This document shows positions 12,526 through 23,840 of a DNA stretch of 64,000 nucleotides, piece by piece; position 1 is the first letter of the stretch; each line of letters opens with the position of its first letter. Position numbers and translations under genes: made by a program. Origin of the DNA: Brevipalpus yothersi (Eukaryota > Arthropoda > Arachnida > Trombidiformes > Tenuipalpidae). The stretch is taken from contig QZCP01000053.1 of assembly GCA_003956705.1 (NCBI GenBank), forward strand, positions 62,001-126,000, in the 5' to 3' direction. Below the pieces are notes generated by a model. It did no database searches. It saw nothing but the letters and a program-made list of their open reading frames with translations, and was not told where the DNA came from.

Positions 12526-12742
12526 AATGAAAAACCATTTAAATTTGATCACAAAAATCCATACTTTACTTACCATGAAGATGAAGATCCTGTAGAAGTT
12601 GATGCTTTTCACTTCCATGGTTATCAGGATATTGAAAAACGATATTTAAAATTGTCGCCAAATCAAGCTGGTTTACTGACTAATCTCATCAACGCTATGG
12701 AAACTTACAAATCAAGATGTGCAAGATTATTCGTCATCTGAA
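12526..12742 (+). CDS. Unrecognised 3'-terminal exon candidate
   Basis: After a TTCAACTAG acceptor an open frame reads NEKPFKFDHKNPYFTYHEDE, then a VDAFHFHGYQDIEKRYL region and NQAGLLTNLINAMETYKSR, ending in TGA. The composition looks protein-coding and not repetitive. I could not find its upstream exons in 11968-12525 and do not recognise the family. Its last 16 bases overlap the end of the antisense C2H2 gene. It could be the final exon of a gene or a captured fragment. Confidence 0.35.
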
Positions 12743-13318
12743 TGATCAGTTGTCCTTCTTCTCCTTCTCCTCATTCCTCTTTGTCTCTCGATTCCATGCT
12801 CTCTGGCCAAATGATCCCGTAAATCGTTCTGACAATCAAAAGTTTCATCACATTCAGGGCAGTCGATAATCTCAACAATTCGAGAGTGACGAAGAAAGTT
12901 GATCTGCTCTCCAAGCTGTCTGACGAGCCTACCTATCTCTTGAAACAAGCGACGAACCTCTTGAAAGATCCTCCTGAAACTGGACAATTCTTCTCTTAAC
13001 CCATGATTAGAGCCCATTTTAACCTGATAATTGTCAGACACGAGATAGTTGACTGGAATTGATTTGTCGTTGAGTTACCAGAGGAAGGGATTGGATGACG
13101 AATTTGAACATCGTCGAAGTTTTATCGATGAAATGAAATTTCGAGCAATACAATCGATCAGATGAGTAACCATTGATTCTGGACTCGATACATGGACCAT
13201 TGGTTCGTAGGAAAGTTAAATTAATATGATAAAAATGATCACCTATCAAATACATGTATAGATGGTCAGGTTGGAAATTCTGATATAGTAGAATATGAGA
13301 TTCAACATAAATTTCCAT
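12727..13318 (-). CDS. Small C2H2 zinc-finger protein (two exons)
   Basis: Exon 2 (13023-12727) has a helix-prone region (SSFRRIFQEVRRLFQEIGRL) and one C2H2 finger, CPECDETF..NDLRDHLAREH (C-x2-C-x12-H-x4-H), then a basic tail RRRRRRTTDHSDDE. Exon 1 (13318-13079, ATG at 13318) can be joined in frame: donor GTAACT, acceptor ATTATCAG, phase 0, giving 178 residues. A shorter version from ATG at 13017 would be 96 residues. A single finger beside a coiled-coil-like segment suggests a nucleic-acid or protein contact role, but no family is recognised. Confidence 0.5.
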
Positions 13319-13817
13319 TAGACTATCTTTTTATTTTTCGGATACAGATTTTCACCAAAAACTTGATAGAATCAATCGCATACTTTTGGTTACTTCTCAT
13401 CGAGAAATCTGTTCGTAAGACTCACTGCCTTAAGTTCACTTTTTATTTCTCAGACTGATTCGTTCAATCAATTGAATCATGAATATGAGCTGGAATTCAC
13501 AAACTGTGACAGAAAAAATGTGTTTGATTTATATCATGCTGCTGGATTGATTCATTAGGGAATAATTTGATTTTTAAAACCACAAAATCGAATCCTAATT
13601 AAATCAAGTCATTTCCTGTCGATCGTTGAAAAAATCGTGCAAAAAATTGTTCATTCGTATTGGCGCCACTTTCAAACCGTTTCGATTGTCGAGTGTTTGT
13701 AAACATGCTGTGCTCAACATGGTACACATGTGACTGATTGTTCATGGTTTTTCGTATCATCGATTGGAAATATTCTCATAGATTGTGTAACTGATTTAAA
13801 TTATTTTTCGAACGAAT

Positions 13818-14935
13818 ATGCGGGCTACACTAGCTGGTGAAATTGTTCCTAAAATCCGGCATTTTATGCCCAAAGGTTTGTTTCCAGCAATGAAAAGGCC
13901 TGGTGTCACCACAGCTCAAGTTTGTCAATGGATTAATCTTCAGCTTCGAAACGGTTAGATCACCATCAAACCAGGGTTTTCCATTACATAATTATTTTCT
14001 TGTTCTGAATTCTGAATAGATCTTGATTTTGAACATCACTCCATCGAAGTCACAGCCTTTGGTTCATTGCCTCTCTACTCATCTGGAGTTCTCAGTGAGT
14101 GAAAAACTGTGGAAAGAAAAAATATTAAGAAAGTGAAGCGTGGATCATTTTCGAGAAACTCTATACCTATTGCTAAGACAAACTATTCGTCCGAGTCTAG
14201 ATTTATTGAAAAATAATTAATTATTTACTCATATCTCTGAAAAAGATCTCATTCATGTGTACTCTTCTCGTTTCAGGTATTGGCTTGGGAAAATGCGGAG
14301 CTCAACTAAAATATCTCTGTTTCTGTGACGTTGAGCAAGAAATTGATATTCGATTAGGATCATTATCTAACAATGGTTTTCTACAGAGTGGAGAAATCAA
14401 GCGTAAACCTTATGACCACATAACTCTTGAAACTCTCCAAACTACACTGAAACCATTCATCTGTCGTCAAATACAAAAAGAAGTCGACACAATGATTGAC
14501 CGGTATGTTTTACCGCCGATTGAAATGATTGAGCTGGATGAATCTAAGGAGGAAAAGTATGATACAATTTGGGCAAAAACTCTTGGAAAACCCATGATAC
14601 CACGACGTGAGCTTTTCAAAGAAATTGAAATCACTGCTCTCGAAGTGAAAAGCTTTAATCCTCCTGACTTCACTCTGAAAGTTTCCTCAATCGGTCCAGT
14701 TTCTATACCACGCTTCGTGTTCGATCTCTGTAATGCATTAAACACCGTTGGATCGATAACAAGACATATCAAAACGAAAGAGGGTCCATTCATGCTGAAA
14801 GACTGTATCTCTCAAGTCGACTTTCATTACAAATACTTGGCTGAACATGTTGCACGTTATACGCCTATTTTTAATGAATACATGAAACCTCATCGAGATA
14901 AAATTCAAATTATCCATGAGAGACGTCTCTGGTGA
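13818..14935 (+). CDS. Unrecognised conserved-looking protein, 289 aa
   Basis: Three exons (13818-13953, 14020-14094, 14277-14935) join in frame with consensus splice sites (phases 1 and 1). The protein starts MRATLAGEIVPKIRHFMPKG and has a C-terminal part with alternating beta-like and helical stretches (EIDIRLGSLSN; LETLQTTLKPFICRQIQKEV; FKEIEITALEVKSF). No signal peptide or membrane segment is evident. I do not recognise the family. It is followed 298 bp later by DENR on the same strand, with its own apparent promoter gap. Codon use and splicing look like those of the neighbouring housekeeping genes. Confidence 0.7.
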
Positions 14936-15233
14936 ATTTTTCATCTGCCACAGTAGGTTTTTCTCCGTTCCATTCTACTCCATTCTGATCGAGATTTTAT
15001 CATGAAATACTTGGACAAACTGATCAAACTTCACTTGAAAAGTTGAAAAGCAATGCTCGTTCTTGGTTGCCAGGCAACATTATTTCAATTGATTTCTGTT
15101 GTTGCAACTTGCATTGCAAGCACGTCACAAGTAATTGGTAAACAATCAATTTTGAGCAATCGAAGAGGTTGAACAGTTTTTCAATTATTAGTAAATTTGA
15201 TTGATTTTGTTAAACCTTCTGTATCATTAGATC

Positions 15234-15840
15234 ATGGGAAGTCTTTTCGAGGACCGATTTAAAGATGTTACTTTTCCTGTAAAGGTTTTCTATTGTGGCG
15301 AATGTGGCTTGCCAACTGAATACTGTTCTTATTATCCTAATTATGATAAGTGTAAAGTTTGGTTAGAGAGAAATTTACCTGAAGAATTTGAGAGATTGTG
15401 TGGAGTCAGTGCTGATGGAGCTTCTGGAGAAGGTGGAGATGGTAAAGTATCTGTTGCAACTCTATTTACATTGTGTCAGGAGATCTGATTTTTTTCTCAT
15501 TTCTTCAGATGCCAAAAAATCTGGTCGTCAAAAGCGAGGAGGCAAAGGTATAGTGAAAGCAAAGAAGAAGTCTGAGGTAGAAAGACATGTTGGTGTTTAT
15601 CGATCTAGTAGAGCCAAAAAGAAGGTTCTCACAGTTGTTACTGGACTTTCAACCTATGGTGTTGACCTCAAAGAAGCGGTCAAATTTTTCTCATCCAAGT
15701 TTGCCTGTGGCTCATCTATTGTGGACGGCGATGTTGTCATTCAGGGGGATGTTCGAGATGATCTCTTTGATATTATTCCAGAAAGATGGCCTGAAATTGA
15801 TGAAGACTCAATTGAGGATTTAGGAGATCGTAAAGGTTAA
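15234..15840 (+). CDS. DENR: Density-regulated protein DENR (translation re-initiation factor)
   Basis: Exons 15234-15441 and 15509-15840 (phase 1) encode 179 residues; animal DENR is about 190-200. The N-terminus holds the DENR zinc-binding region YCGECGLPTEYCSYYPNYD, followed by KVWLERNLPEEFERL. A lysine-rich linker (GRQKRGGKG..KAKKK) leads into the SUI1/eIF1-like domain (TVVTGLSTYGVDLKEAVKFF, then CGSSIV, VVIQGDV and the end WPEIDEDSIEDLG). DENR pairs with MCTS1 to recycle 40S subunits and promote re-initiation after short ORFs. The 3' end and the following intergenic DNA are copied several times inside the minus-strand array (25.2, 28.0, 47.7 kb). Confidence 0.95.
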
Positions 15841-16255
15841 ATAAAGCAGTTTCTTATTCTCTTCATTATTGACTAATCTTCTTTCTGAAATCATGATCTC
15901 GGTAAATTCTTTCTCATTGAGTCTCGGATCGAAATTTTATTACATGAAACAGCATGAAATAGTATGAGACATGGAAATACAAGAAAATGTTAGTGGAAGA
16001 AAATCGATAATATCTTTTCGTTTCGAAAATCTCTTTAATCAAATTGGACTGGAACATATTTTTCAGCCTTAGAATTTTGCTTGATGAGATTTTTTGACAT
16101 CACTTGGATTTCCATATACTGTGACTAAGAGAATAGAGAAAGAGGGGAGGACAAAGTGTCTATCAAAAGGATAGAAAGTGTTCCATGAATTCATCCACAT
16201 CTTGAATGATTTTAGAGATAATTACAATCCATGGTTAAATATTCCAATACTAATA

Positions 16256-16596
16256 CTAATTTCCAACTTGTTTCGAGATGACGGAAGAAAATCTTTGAGT
16301 TATAGCCAATGATGCGTCAATGAAACGATCAACACAATTCGTAATGCAAGTTTCAGTTTTTCCATCCAATTTAGACGATGGTTTATCGACAACACATTTC
16401 TCCCAGCAAGCATCGGTAAGTTTGTGAACCTAATGATCAACAGAATGGATTAGATACCAAAATTGAAAATCTAAGGAAAAATTCTCATTCTTACCTGAGC
16501 CTGGAACTGAGCTTTCTGTTGCTCTTGAATCAAGAAATTTTGTAACTCTTTATCACCTAAAGAAGGATCACTAATGTCACTTAGATCGAGAGACAT
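16256..16596 (-). CDS. TIMM8: Mitochondrial import chaperone Tim8
   Basis: Exon 1 (16596-16495) and exon 2 (16429-16256) give 91 residues, usual for small Tims. The twin CX3C motif is intact (CWEKC and CITNC, 15 residues apart), set in the family pattern HKLTDACWEKC...CVDRFIDASLAIT. Small Tims form a hexameric Tim8-Tim13 chaperone in the intermembrane space that escorts membrane proteins. The start is MSLDLSDISDPSLGDKELQN. DENR and TIMM8 are convergent. A disabled duplicate lies at 25515-25861, so this is the likely functional copy. Confidence 0.95.
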
Positions 16597-16744
16597 GATT
16601 AATTTTTTTGGTCACAGACGATCAGAAAACGAACCGGTAAACTTATTAGGTAACTTCAAGTGCAATCAATGTGATTGAGAGAAGCATGTGAATGTGCTTC
16701 GAAATGAAAACCAATGGAACAGTTGCACAGATAAAGGCGGGATT

Positions 16745-17080
16745 TTTGCTCCTCTGATCGATCAATCTGTACTTTGAGTCATTCAAACTTAAGAATTTCC
16801 AAACTGATCTCATGAAAATTCTGTTAGCAAAAAATCATCAAATTTAAAAGAGTAGAGTAGAGTCTTGCAGATGAGAGATTCATTTATCCATTAGGTTGTG
16901 AGATTATTAGAAACCGAATTTTATTTCAATGTGATGAGAGGCAGAGAAATACACGAATATTTTTCGATGGATGGGAAAGAACCGTTATCTGATACACTAA
17001 GAGAAGATCTGAATTTCACAGAATTTTCAGGGGAGAAATACGAGCATGTTCTGAAATGTACTGAAAAACGACCAAAGGCT
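16745..17080. repeat. Array spacer element, copy near-identical at 28190-28590
   Basis: The 210 bp before the gene at 17082 (from CTTGCAGATGAGAGATTC) recur almost unchanged at 28375-28590, in front of the broken member. An upstream piece (CTCCTCTGATC...TCATTCAA..CTTAAGAATTT) recurs more loosely at about 19050, 22990, 26005, 28190 and 44155. The open frame seen at 16898-17104 is simply this 3'-flanking repeat. It marks the downstream end of each tandem unit. Confidence 0.7.
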
Positions 17081-17081
17081 C

Positions 17082-17986
17082 CTAATAGGCTTCAGTACTG
17101 TTAGCTATTAGTTCTTGCCATTTAGCTGAGGCCTCGTTGATTATTGAGGATGGGATCAAATTCTTCCCACCGGCAGCCTCAACAAGAAGTTTCTTTTCCT
17201 TATTTGACACATGAAAACTAGCACAAAGGGGGGTTATTCTTTGACCTGAAGCTATCTCATAATATCTTTTCACCTCACGAACTTTTAGAGAAATGCTTTT
17301 ACTTTGCCAAGATTCATTCCGCCTATTGATTGCCTCGGAGAACATATACCTTGCATAAAGGTGGGCTTCTTCGTGGCGCTTCGCCAGTTCCATTTCATTC
17401 AGTCGAAGCAAATAAATTGCCCAGGCATAGGCTGGGGTTTCCAGTCTCTTGTCCTCACCAACACCAGAAACAGTATCAGGCATATCTTTGGCCAACTTCA
17501 TGGTACTGCCGGCAAATTCAATCATCAGCTTGGGGATAGTGAGATATTCCCTATCTCGAGAACTTTCACGCAGCTCATATGCACCTATGAGAGTCTTCAT
17601 GAGAGCATTTTCCGCTTGAGAAGCTTTGAAGGAGGACAACTTGCTACCATATTTGAGACCCCATTTCAGCAGGAATGTTAGATCTTCTTCGATTTGAGCT
17701 TCATCACTTTTTCTGAAAACTTTTCCTAGCTCATTGAAAATTTTACTGAATGATGGGAAAACAGGTGTTTTTAACCTTTTCCTTTCTCCCATCACATACA
17801 ACTCAGTTTCTCCCCAATGTTTACGAGCTGCTAAAGGCCTATGAGCCAGTGGCGAAGAAGCCATTTCTTCTTCTAGATTGCGCTTGTTGAAGCTCCTAGG
17901 GAAAAACGAGGCGATATTAGAGATCGATAAGGCATATAGGAATCAAATTTAGTCAAAAATATCGATGATACTAACTTTTCTATCAT
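17082..17986 (-). CDS. Member 1 of an unrecognised tandem multigene family, 274 aa
   Basis: Exon 1 is only 11 nt (17986-17976: start codon plus 'MIEK' coding start) with donor GTTAGT; exon 2 is 17895-17082. The protein has a variable N-terminus containing PLAHRPLAARKHWGE, then a conserved core: FNELGKVFRKSDEAQIEEDL, TFLLKWGLKYGSKLSSFKAS, LTIPKLMIEFAGSTMKLA, DTVSGVGEDKRLETPAYA and HEEAHLYARYMFSEAINRR, then a short helix-rich tail KNLIPSSIINEASAKWQELI. No signal peptide or transmembrane segment; predicted soluble, helical. I do not know any family with this core. The expansion in tandem suggests a lineage-specific role. Confidence 0.8.
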
Positions 17987-19412
17987 GATGTTTTAGGAAT
18001 TAGATGGATAAGATTAACTATTCAATGAAATTCAAGATCAAAATTGCTGAGAGAACAATGAAATCAAGTAGAGGCACTGAAAAATTTGACATAAACGACA
18101 TCACGTCATGGGATTCTTAAAGTCAATCAGAAAACGCATGTGATCAGTCGTCATAGTGAAGATGGACCTATGGACCCATGAGCCGCTCATGATGAGCGGT
18201 AGGATTATTAAATCGCGACCGATAGAATCTCTACAAGTTGGAAAAATTGAATTGATGATAGTCAATTCACTTTGTTCGTTTTTTTTCATAAGCTATGTTG
18301 TCGGCGAAAAACCCATGAAAAAGTTCATCAAATCATTAGAAAATGACCGTATATCGACAATCACAAGCAAGTATACCAACAAAATCTCACAAATTGTCAG
18401 ATAGGAAAATCAAATTGATACTATCAATCATACTCACTTTTCGGTCATGGTTATGCTGGAATTGGTTGAGTAAAATTCGATGTCTAATGAAACTCACGAG
18501 TTAAATTGGTGAAAGAACAGTGAAAAAACCGACGACCACTTGATGGTAGAGCAAAATAATATCCCAGATCTAACGCAAACCGAAATACTTATAATTTGAG
18601 TCTCTTATGATCAGTTGTCATAGTGAGAGTGGGACTATGAGCTGTAGAGTAATGAAATTTCAAATTACAGGTTGAACATCCCGAAGCTAAAGAAAATCTA
18701 TCTGATGATATTTAATTCACTTTACTCGTTCTTCATTATCATGATGCATGTTCTAAGCAAAAAACCTACAGAAAAAATCAGTTGCTTTGCTTCTTCCCAT
18801 CTTCAATGAAACTGTGAACGCATGGAACTGATGAAGCCAATTTTTTTTGTGTGATTCTCAAAAGAGGTCTAGAATTGACACCTCTTATAACTTGGTATCA
18901 CAATATTTAATATAAAATAATGCACTCAATTTGTTCGAAAAGATAGAAGCACATGGATTCTTACAGTAATTTAACAAGGTACGAAAAGATATTGTCATTG
19001 CCAACATCATGATCGTCAGCTGATAGGTCAATGCGAGCTTTATGCTCCTCTCCTCTGATCATTTATTTTGAATCATTCAATCTTACGAACTTTCGAACTG
19101 ATCTCATAAAAATTCCGATAGCAACAACGGAAAGTCAAACAATCATCAGATTTATAAGACCAGATTGGGGAGTTCCTTGTCCTGCCACTCCGAGCGATAA
19201 GATGATTAACTTGGCTGCAAATGAGAGAAAAAGAGAGTCTAGTGAATGAAAGATTCAGGAAAATTCATTCAATAGAATAGAAGAAAGTGGTATATTCTCT
19301 GACTGAAGAGAGAACCGTGATCATATTTTCTGCGAAAAGTAGGATTTGTCTCCGACAGAATTTCTCGCCAATAATTACATCTCGAATCATAAATGAGAAC
19401 AACTAGAGGTTT
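17987..19412. other. Intergenic array spacer with two copies of the conserved upstream block
   Basis: No intact gene. On the minus strand upstream of member 1 there are two copies of the array's conserved upstream block (about 18130-18300 and 18600-18760), each with GATCAGTCGTCATAGTGA or a variant. Two blocks before one gene suggest that a family member was once deleted here. At 19050-19190 lies another copy of the array spacer element. Confidence 0.6.
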
Positions 19413-20305
19413 CTAGGAAGATCCAGCCTCAGCTAATAGTTGCTGCCAATCAGCAGACTCTTTATCAATGATTCTGAGAGCAATTAAATTCCTCCTATCA
19501 GTAGCATTTGCAAGAAGTTTGTTTGCTTCGATGAAAACTTCGAAACTCTCCAAAGACAAAAATAACCCAATTAACCAGTCACTTTGACCTGGAGTTTTAG
19601 CCATTCTATAGTATCTCCTCACCCCACGAGCTTTTTGAGAAATGCTTTCACTTTGCCAAGATTCATTCTGCCTATTGATTGCCTCGTAGAACATATACCT
19701 TGAATAAAGGTGGGCTTCTTCGTTACGCTTTGCCAACTGATAATCAGAAGTTTTCATTAAACGTATCATCCAAGCATAAGCTGGGGTTTCCAGTCTCTTG
19801 TCTTCACCAACACCAGAAACAGTATCACGCATATCTTGGGCCAACATCATAGTGATACCTGCAAACTCAATCATCAGCTTGGGTATCGTAAGATATTCCA
19901 AATCATGAGAACGTTCACAAAGCTCATAAGGGCCTGTGAGAAACTCCATGTGATCATTCTCTGGCTGAAAAGCTCTATACGAGAATAGCCTGTTACCATC
20001 ATTAAGATGCCATTTCAGTAAGAATATCAGATCTTTGTCGATTAAATCTTGATCATCTTCCCTGAAAACTTTTCCCAGCTCGTGAAAAATCATTGAAAAT
20101 GCTGGTTGGCACGGGCGAACAAGCATATAGTTCAAATGTCGGCAAGATTTAGGCACTTTCTCGAAAGAGGGTTCTTCCTCATCACCAATAGGCTCCAATT
20201 TACGCCTGTGATATAAAAAAATCAAGAGGTATCAATAAAAGTTGACAAACTTACAAACAGAAAAATGCTCAGCCAAAAATGTCAATCATATTAACTTTTT
20301 AACAT
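19413..20305 (-). CDS. Family member 2, diverged; first exon irregular
   Basis: Exon 2 (20205-19413) opens after TATATCACAG and encodes RKLEPIGDEEEPSFEKVPKS, FHELGKVFREDDQDLIDKDL, the core DTVSGVGEDKRLETPAYAWM and HEEAHLYSRYMFYEAINRQ, ending in TAG. The core shows more substitutions than other members (AGITMMLAQDMRDTVSG). The expected first exon position reads ATGTTAAAAA before GTTAAT, one base short of the 11 nt needed, in a region expanded with ATTTTTAAC repeats. So either the start has shifted or the gene is newly disabled. It groups with the member at 44541 (same N-terminus). Confidence 0.6.
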
Positions 20306-20477
20306 ATTTTTAACATTTTTAACAATTAACATATTAACTAACATGTCGAAGTTGAAATTAGCTTACAGATATTCGATCTCCAATAGAATTTGGGACAAAA
20401 ATTTGTGGGAAATCGCGACTTAATGGTAGCTTAAAATAAACAACAGCCCAACGAGTTGTAAGTCTAATTGAGTGCTT

Positions 20478-20640
20478 CTCACCCTCAGAATTTTTTCTCA
20501 TCTCGAGATCACTTTCGGACATACTTTTCAACATTCCATCTTGAGCTGTCAACGTTCCGATAGTAGTGTGAAATAGACGTCCGCCGACGTTCAATCTCAC
20601 ATATTCACCGAGATGATTCTCTTTCTTAGATTTTAGGAGC
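20478..20640 (-). pseudogene. Orphan KCTD-type BTB exon
   Basis: Reads LGEYVRLNVGGRLFHTTIGT then LTAQDGMLKSMSESD and ends SEG at a GTGAGA donor in phase 1, exactly the exon-end used by the KCTD genes at the left. No in-frame ATG is available (TGA lies just upstream) and no matching second exon follows within the next few hundred bases. It lies on the opposite strand to the main KCTD array and just upstream of family member 2. Probably a stray copy of a KCTD first exon. Confidence 0.55.
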
Positions 20641-20720
20641 ACTCATTTGAATTAATGTAAGATTTGGTAGCCTCAGAACTTCACATTTAGAAGGCTATGT
20701 GCTTCATTAACGCCTTAAAA

Positions 20721-21014
20721 TTATTTCAAGAAAGATGACATCTTAACATGACTATGGCCATCAACCATCGTCGAATGAGATTCACGCTCCTGTAAAATAT
20801 GTAACAATGAGTTAAAAAGACTACCCAACAATTGACAAGGAATATTATTCAACAATGTACCTGATCCAATGGCAACCAGAACAAATTCAACCAGCTGTAC
20901 CCGAAATGTTCTTATTTCGATATATATGAAGCGATATTGTGAATTTTTTACCTGATTAATTCGGTTTAAGTGCTTCTCCTTGAAAATTTTTAAGCGAGTA
21001 TTGTCTTTTGTCAT
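20721..21014 (-). CDS. Small hypothetical gene, about 43 aa
   Basis: Exon 1 (21014-20952) reads MTKDNTRLKIFKEKHLNRIN plus Q to a GTAAAA donor. A last exon (20789-20721) after TATTTTACAG reads ERESHSTMVDGHSHVKMSSF and ends LK-stop; the two join in frame. An optional middle exon may lie around 20905-20830. The start is 181 bp from the start of the membrane-protein gene on the + strand, so they may share a bidirectional promoter. No homology recognised; short enough to be fortuitous. Confidence 0.3.
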   Translation of the reverse strand: MTKDNTRLKIFKEKHLNRINQVKNSQYRFIYIEIRTFRVQLVEFVLVAIGSGTLLNNIPCQLLGSLFNSLLHILQERESHSTMVDGHSHVKMSSFLK

Positions 21015-21194
21015 TGTTATATATTTTTGAAAAAACTGGTGCTAAACTCTACGATTTCTAAGGGGAATTGTGTGAACTCTCAAGTATTATAGTAACTAGA
21101 TAGTGTATTTTTTGATGAGAACACGAAAAGACTTGTCTCTATTTTTCTGTAGTTCTACTAGTTCCAATACTATATGTTCTGTTTAAAGAATTAA

Positions 21195-21970
21195 ATGAGT
21201 CAAGCTGAGCAGATCTCTTATGATCAGGATGGAAGAGAAAGCGGTTCGTAATTTTTGAAGCTTATCACCTTCTTATCCATTTTGAATTCTGATTAAATAT
21301 GTTTCCTCTCAATCCAGAGAACAGGCAAGAACAAAGGGCGCAACAAGAAAGCTCCTTAGATGAACTTATTTATTTCCGTTTTAGAGATGAACCGACTGAT
21401 GAGTTTGAAGCACAGAAAGCATTTTCTGGTATGTTCGTGGTGGCAGGTTCTATTTACTGGATTTTGAGTCTATTTCATCAGTCAGATGAGTGGACACCTA
21501 CTTTGGTCTTTTTTAAGTTCCTGGAAATAGGGTTCCTACTGCTGTTGAGTTTGATTACACTCTTTTGCAAGTATGCAAATGAGATTGATATAATTTATAA
21601 TTTAATTTTGATGAAAAACGTTATTTTCACTCAGAGTCGAGACCATGAGAGCAATCAGCCTAAAAGTACACGAATTACGAATGGCTGTGAGTTCTTCTCG
21701 TGAACTGTGAATTTGGAGCCACTAATTTCTGATTCTTCATTTCAGATTAAAAAATTTTGTCCGAGAGTTTTGAGTGATAATATTCATTATTTGTTGATTG
21801 GTTGCCGGGAAATTTATGCCCTCCATCTCCTACTCATTGTTCTCGGATTGCTTGTAGATGGGTTCAAAGAAATAATCAAATCATTTTCCGGCACTAAAGT
21901 GGTAGATGTTATTGAACCGGTTGTCGATATTGCAGCGACCAATGCTACCCAAGTTCAGTTATCGGAATAA
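21195..21970 (+). CDS. Putative multi-pass membrane protein, 192 aa
   Basis: Exons 21195-21243, 21318-21570, 21635-21686 and 21746-21970 join in frame (phases 1,2,0). After an acidic cytosolic-looking N-terminus (DELIYFRFRDEPTDEFEAQK) there are hydrophobic segments: AFSGMFVVAGSIYWILSLF, FLEIGFLLLLSLITLF and, in the last exon, ALHLLLIVLGLLV. The C-terminus is VDIAATNATQVQLSE. Three to four membrane passes are likely. I do not recognise the family. A broken partial copy follows at 22280-22500. Confidence 0.6.
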
Positions 21971-22279
21971 AGTTTTTCTCGAGAAAATTTATTCTCCTCA
22001 AATTTTTCAATCCGTCAACAATAAACTGGACACCAATTTTATTCTCTACTTTTTCAAATATTTGATCTTCACTAAAGTTGTTTCCTCCAACAAAAATCAA
22101 TGCCCATCAACTCTAATTCATACGCTTTTAAACTTCCAACCAGAACTCATTTTTTTACTCAAACTTCACCTCAATTCTATCCATGAGACATTGAATTTGG
22201 TAAACACTTTTGAATTATCAAAGATTCTTGGACATAGTCACCATATACAAATCAAATGTATTTCCTTGTATGTTTCTGA

Positions 22280-22500
22280 TGGCACATTTTATTTTCTAGA
22301 TTTTGGTATATTTTATCAGCCAGATGAGTCGACACCTACTTAGGTCTTCTTCAAATACTTGATGCTGGAGTTTGTATTGCTGTTTGGTTTTTCTTTCTTC
22401 GGCTAGTATACAGATGAGATTGGTATGATATAATTTCGATGAAAAACGTTCTTTTTCCTCACGTAAAAAACCATGAGAGCAACCAACGTAAAGGTAAATA
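22280..22500 (+). pseudogene. Degenerate partial copy of the membrane-protein gene
   Basis: The sequence around 22300-22350 (TATTTTATCAGCCAGATGAG then ACACCTACTTAGGTC) matches 21465-21520 (TATTTCATCAGTCAGATGAG, ACACCTACTTTGGTC), and 22430-22500 matches 21600-21670. An in-frame TAG replaces TTTGG context and several indels are present. It is a tandem, decayed duplicate. Confidence 0.65.
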
Positions 22501-23840
22501 GATTAATACATGGTAATCGGAAATTAGTTCATCCTGGAAAGGCATTTCTTAAATCGGAGAAAAAACTGGTTCTGATTGAAAGGCATTTATTTAAATCCAA
22601 GAGGCACGTACTAAAATCGTAGAAAATCGGTTTGCGCTCAAGAGATGGTCGAAGAAACTGTTTCATGTGCTGAAAATAGGCAATACAATTAGATTCACTG
22701 ATTATTCTCGAAGCTTTCTTGATATTCCCAATCAACTCAGAAGCATCCAAACAGTTTTTTGCTTCACAATTCCTTTCCACATTGAATACACGATTTTTTG
22801 ATAGACTTCATCGGCATGATTGAAACTCACATTGTCAATGATTCTGTTTGCATAGCCTTCTGAATCGAAAAAGTCCAATATTTGATCGATGTATTCGCTG
22901 AAAAGAGGGATTTTGTATGGTTGGTCTACAGCCTCATAAAAGTAGAGACACTCTCTCGAGATCTCTGATGTATCAACGCGAGCATTACATGCATGCTCCT
23001 CTCCTCTGATCATTTATTTTGAATCATTCAAACTCATGAACTTTCGAACTGATCTCATAAAAATACCGACAGCAACAACGGGAAGCCAAACAATCATCAG
23101 ATCTATAAGACCAGATTTGAAAGTTCTAACTGTCCTCCAATACAATATATGTATCAAGCCATAAGATGGTTTCGTACTCATTATATTCTTCAGAGCTACG
23201 TTCTTAGCGAAAAAACTTGAGAAAAGTTATACCGCTTTGATTTCCTCTGAAGATCTTTGAAAAATCGTTTCCCTCTTCCCAACATCAATGGAAATGCAAC
23301 TGAGAAGCTGATGAAGTGGGCAATAATCTGTATCAGATTTTCAAAAAAATGATTGAAATTTATAAATCCTATGACTCAACATTAGAATAACGATCGAAGG
23401 AAAATTCATCCGATTCATTCGATACATGAGCATATGAAGTTCAGATTATGATGAGAAAACACGAAAAAGTATGAATAAATCGTTACATCGTAAGATTTTA
23501 AGTCACTACAGCCAAGTTTGCACAAACAAAAAAAATAGCTAAATTTTCGATCCACCAATTTTTCTCTAGTTTTAACATTATTGTCAAAGATTTGAGTGAG
23601 GAAATATAAAGTATACAATTCATCTTATCAATGTGAGCTTATTAGAACAATATTGACATGCTTAAAATTCTAAGAAGCCCATCTTTGTCTCTAATGACTC
23701 ATTTCGTGGCTTGAATATGATTGACTTACATGTGCAAACAAAGTCATGGACTGATAGCATGTAAAAATCTCACAAAATGATAATCCATGGAACCATTCAG
23801 GCGATTTGACTTACGATTCATGCTCATTATGGGGATTGGA
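22501..23840. other. Array spacer, no gene
   Basis: Minus-strand open frames at 22529-23013 break into two frames and overlap the array spacer element (copy at 22985-23110: CTCCTCTCCTCTGATCATTT). A stretch at about 23360-23620 is repeated at 45915-46165 (GACTCAACATTAGAATAACG). Nothing else supportable. Confidence 0.6.

Noticed and set aside
16898..17104. Small + strand gene
   Set aside because: It overlaps the array 3'-flanking repeat, which recurs at 28400-28590 with frame-breaking changes, and it is antisense to the end of member 1.
22529..23013. Minus-strand gene from two overlapping frames
   Set aside because: The frames break at 22732-22780 and the 5' part is the array spacer element found at several other sites.
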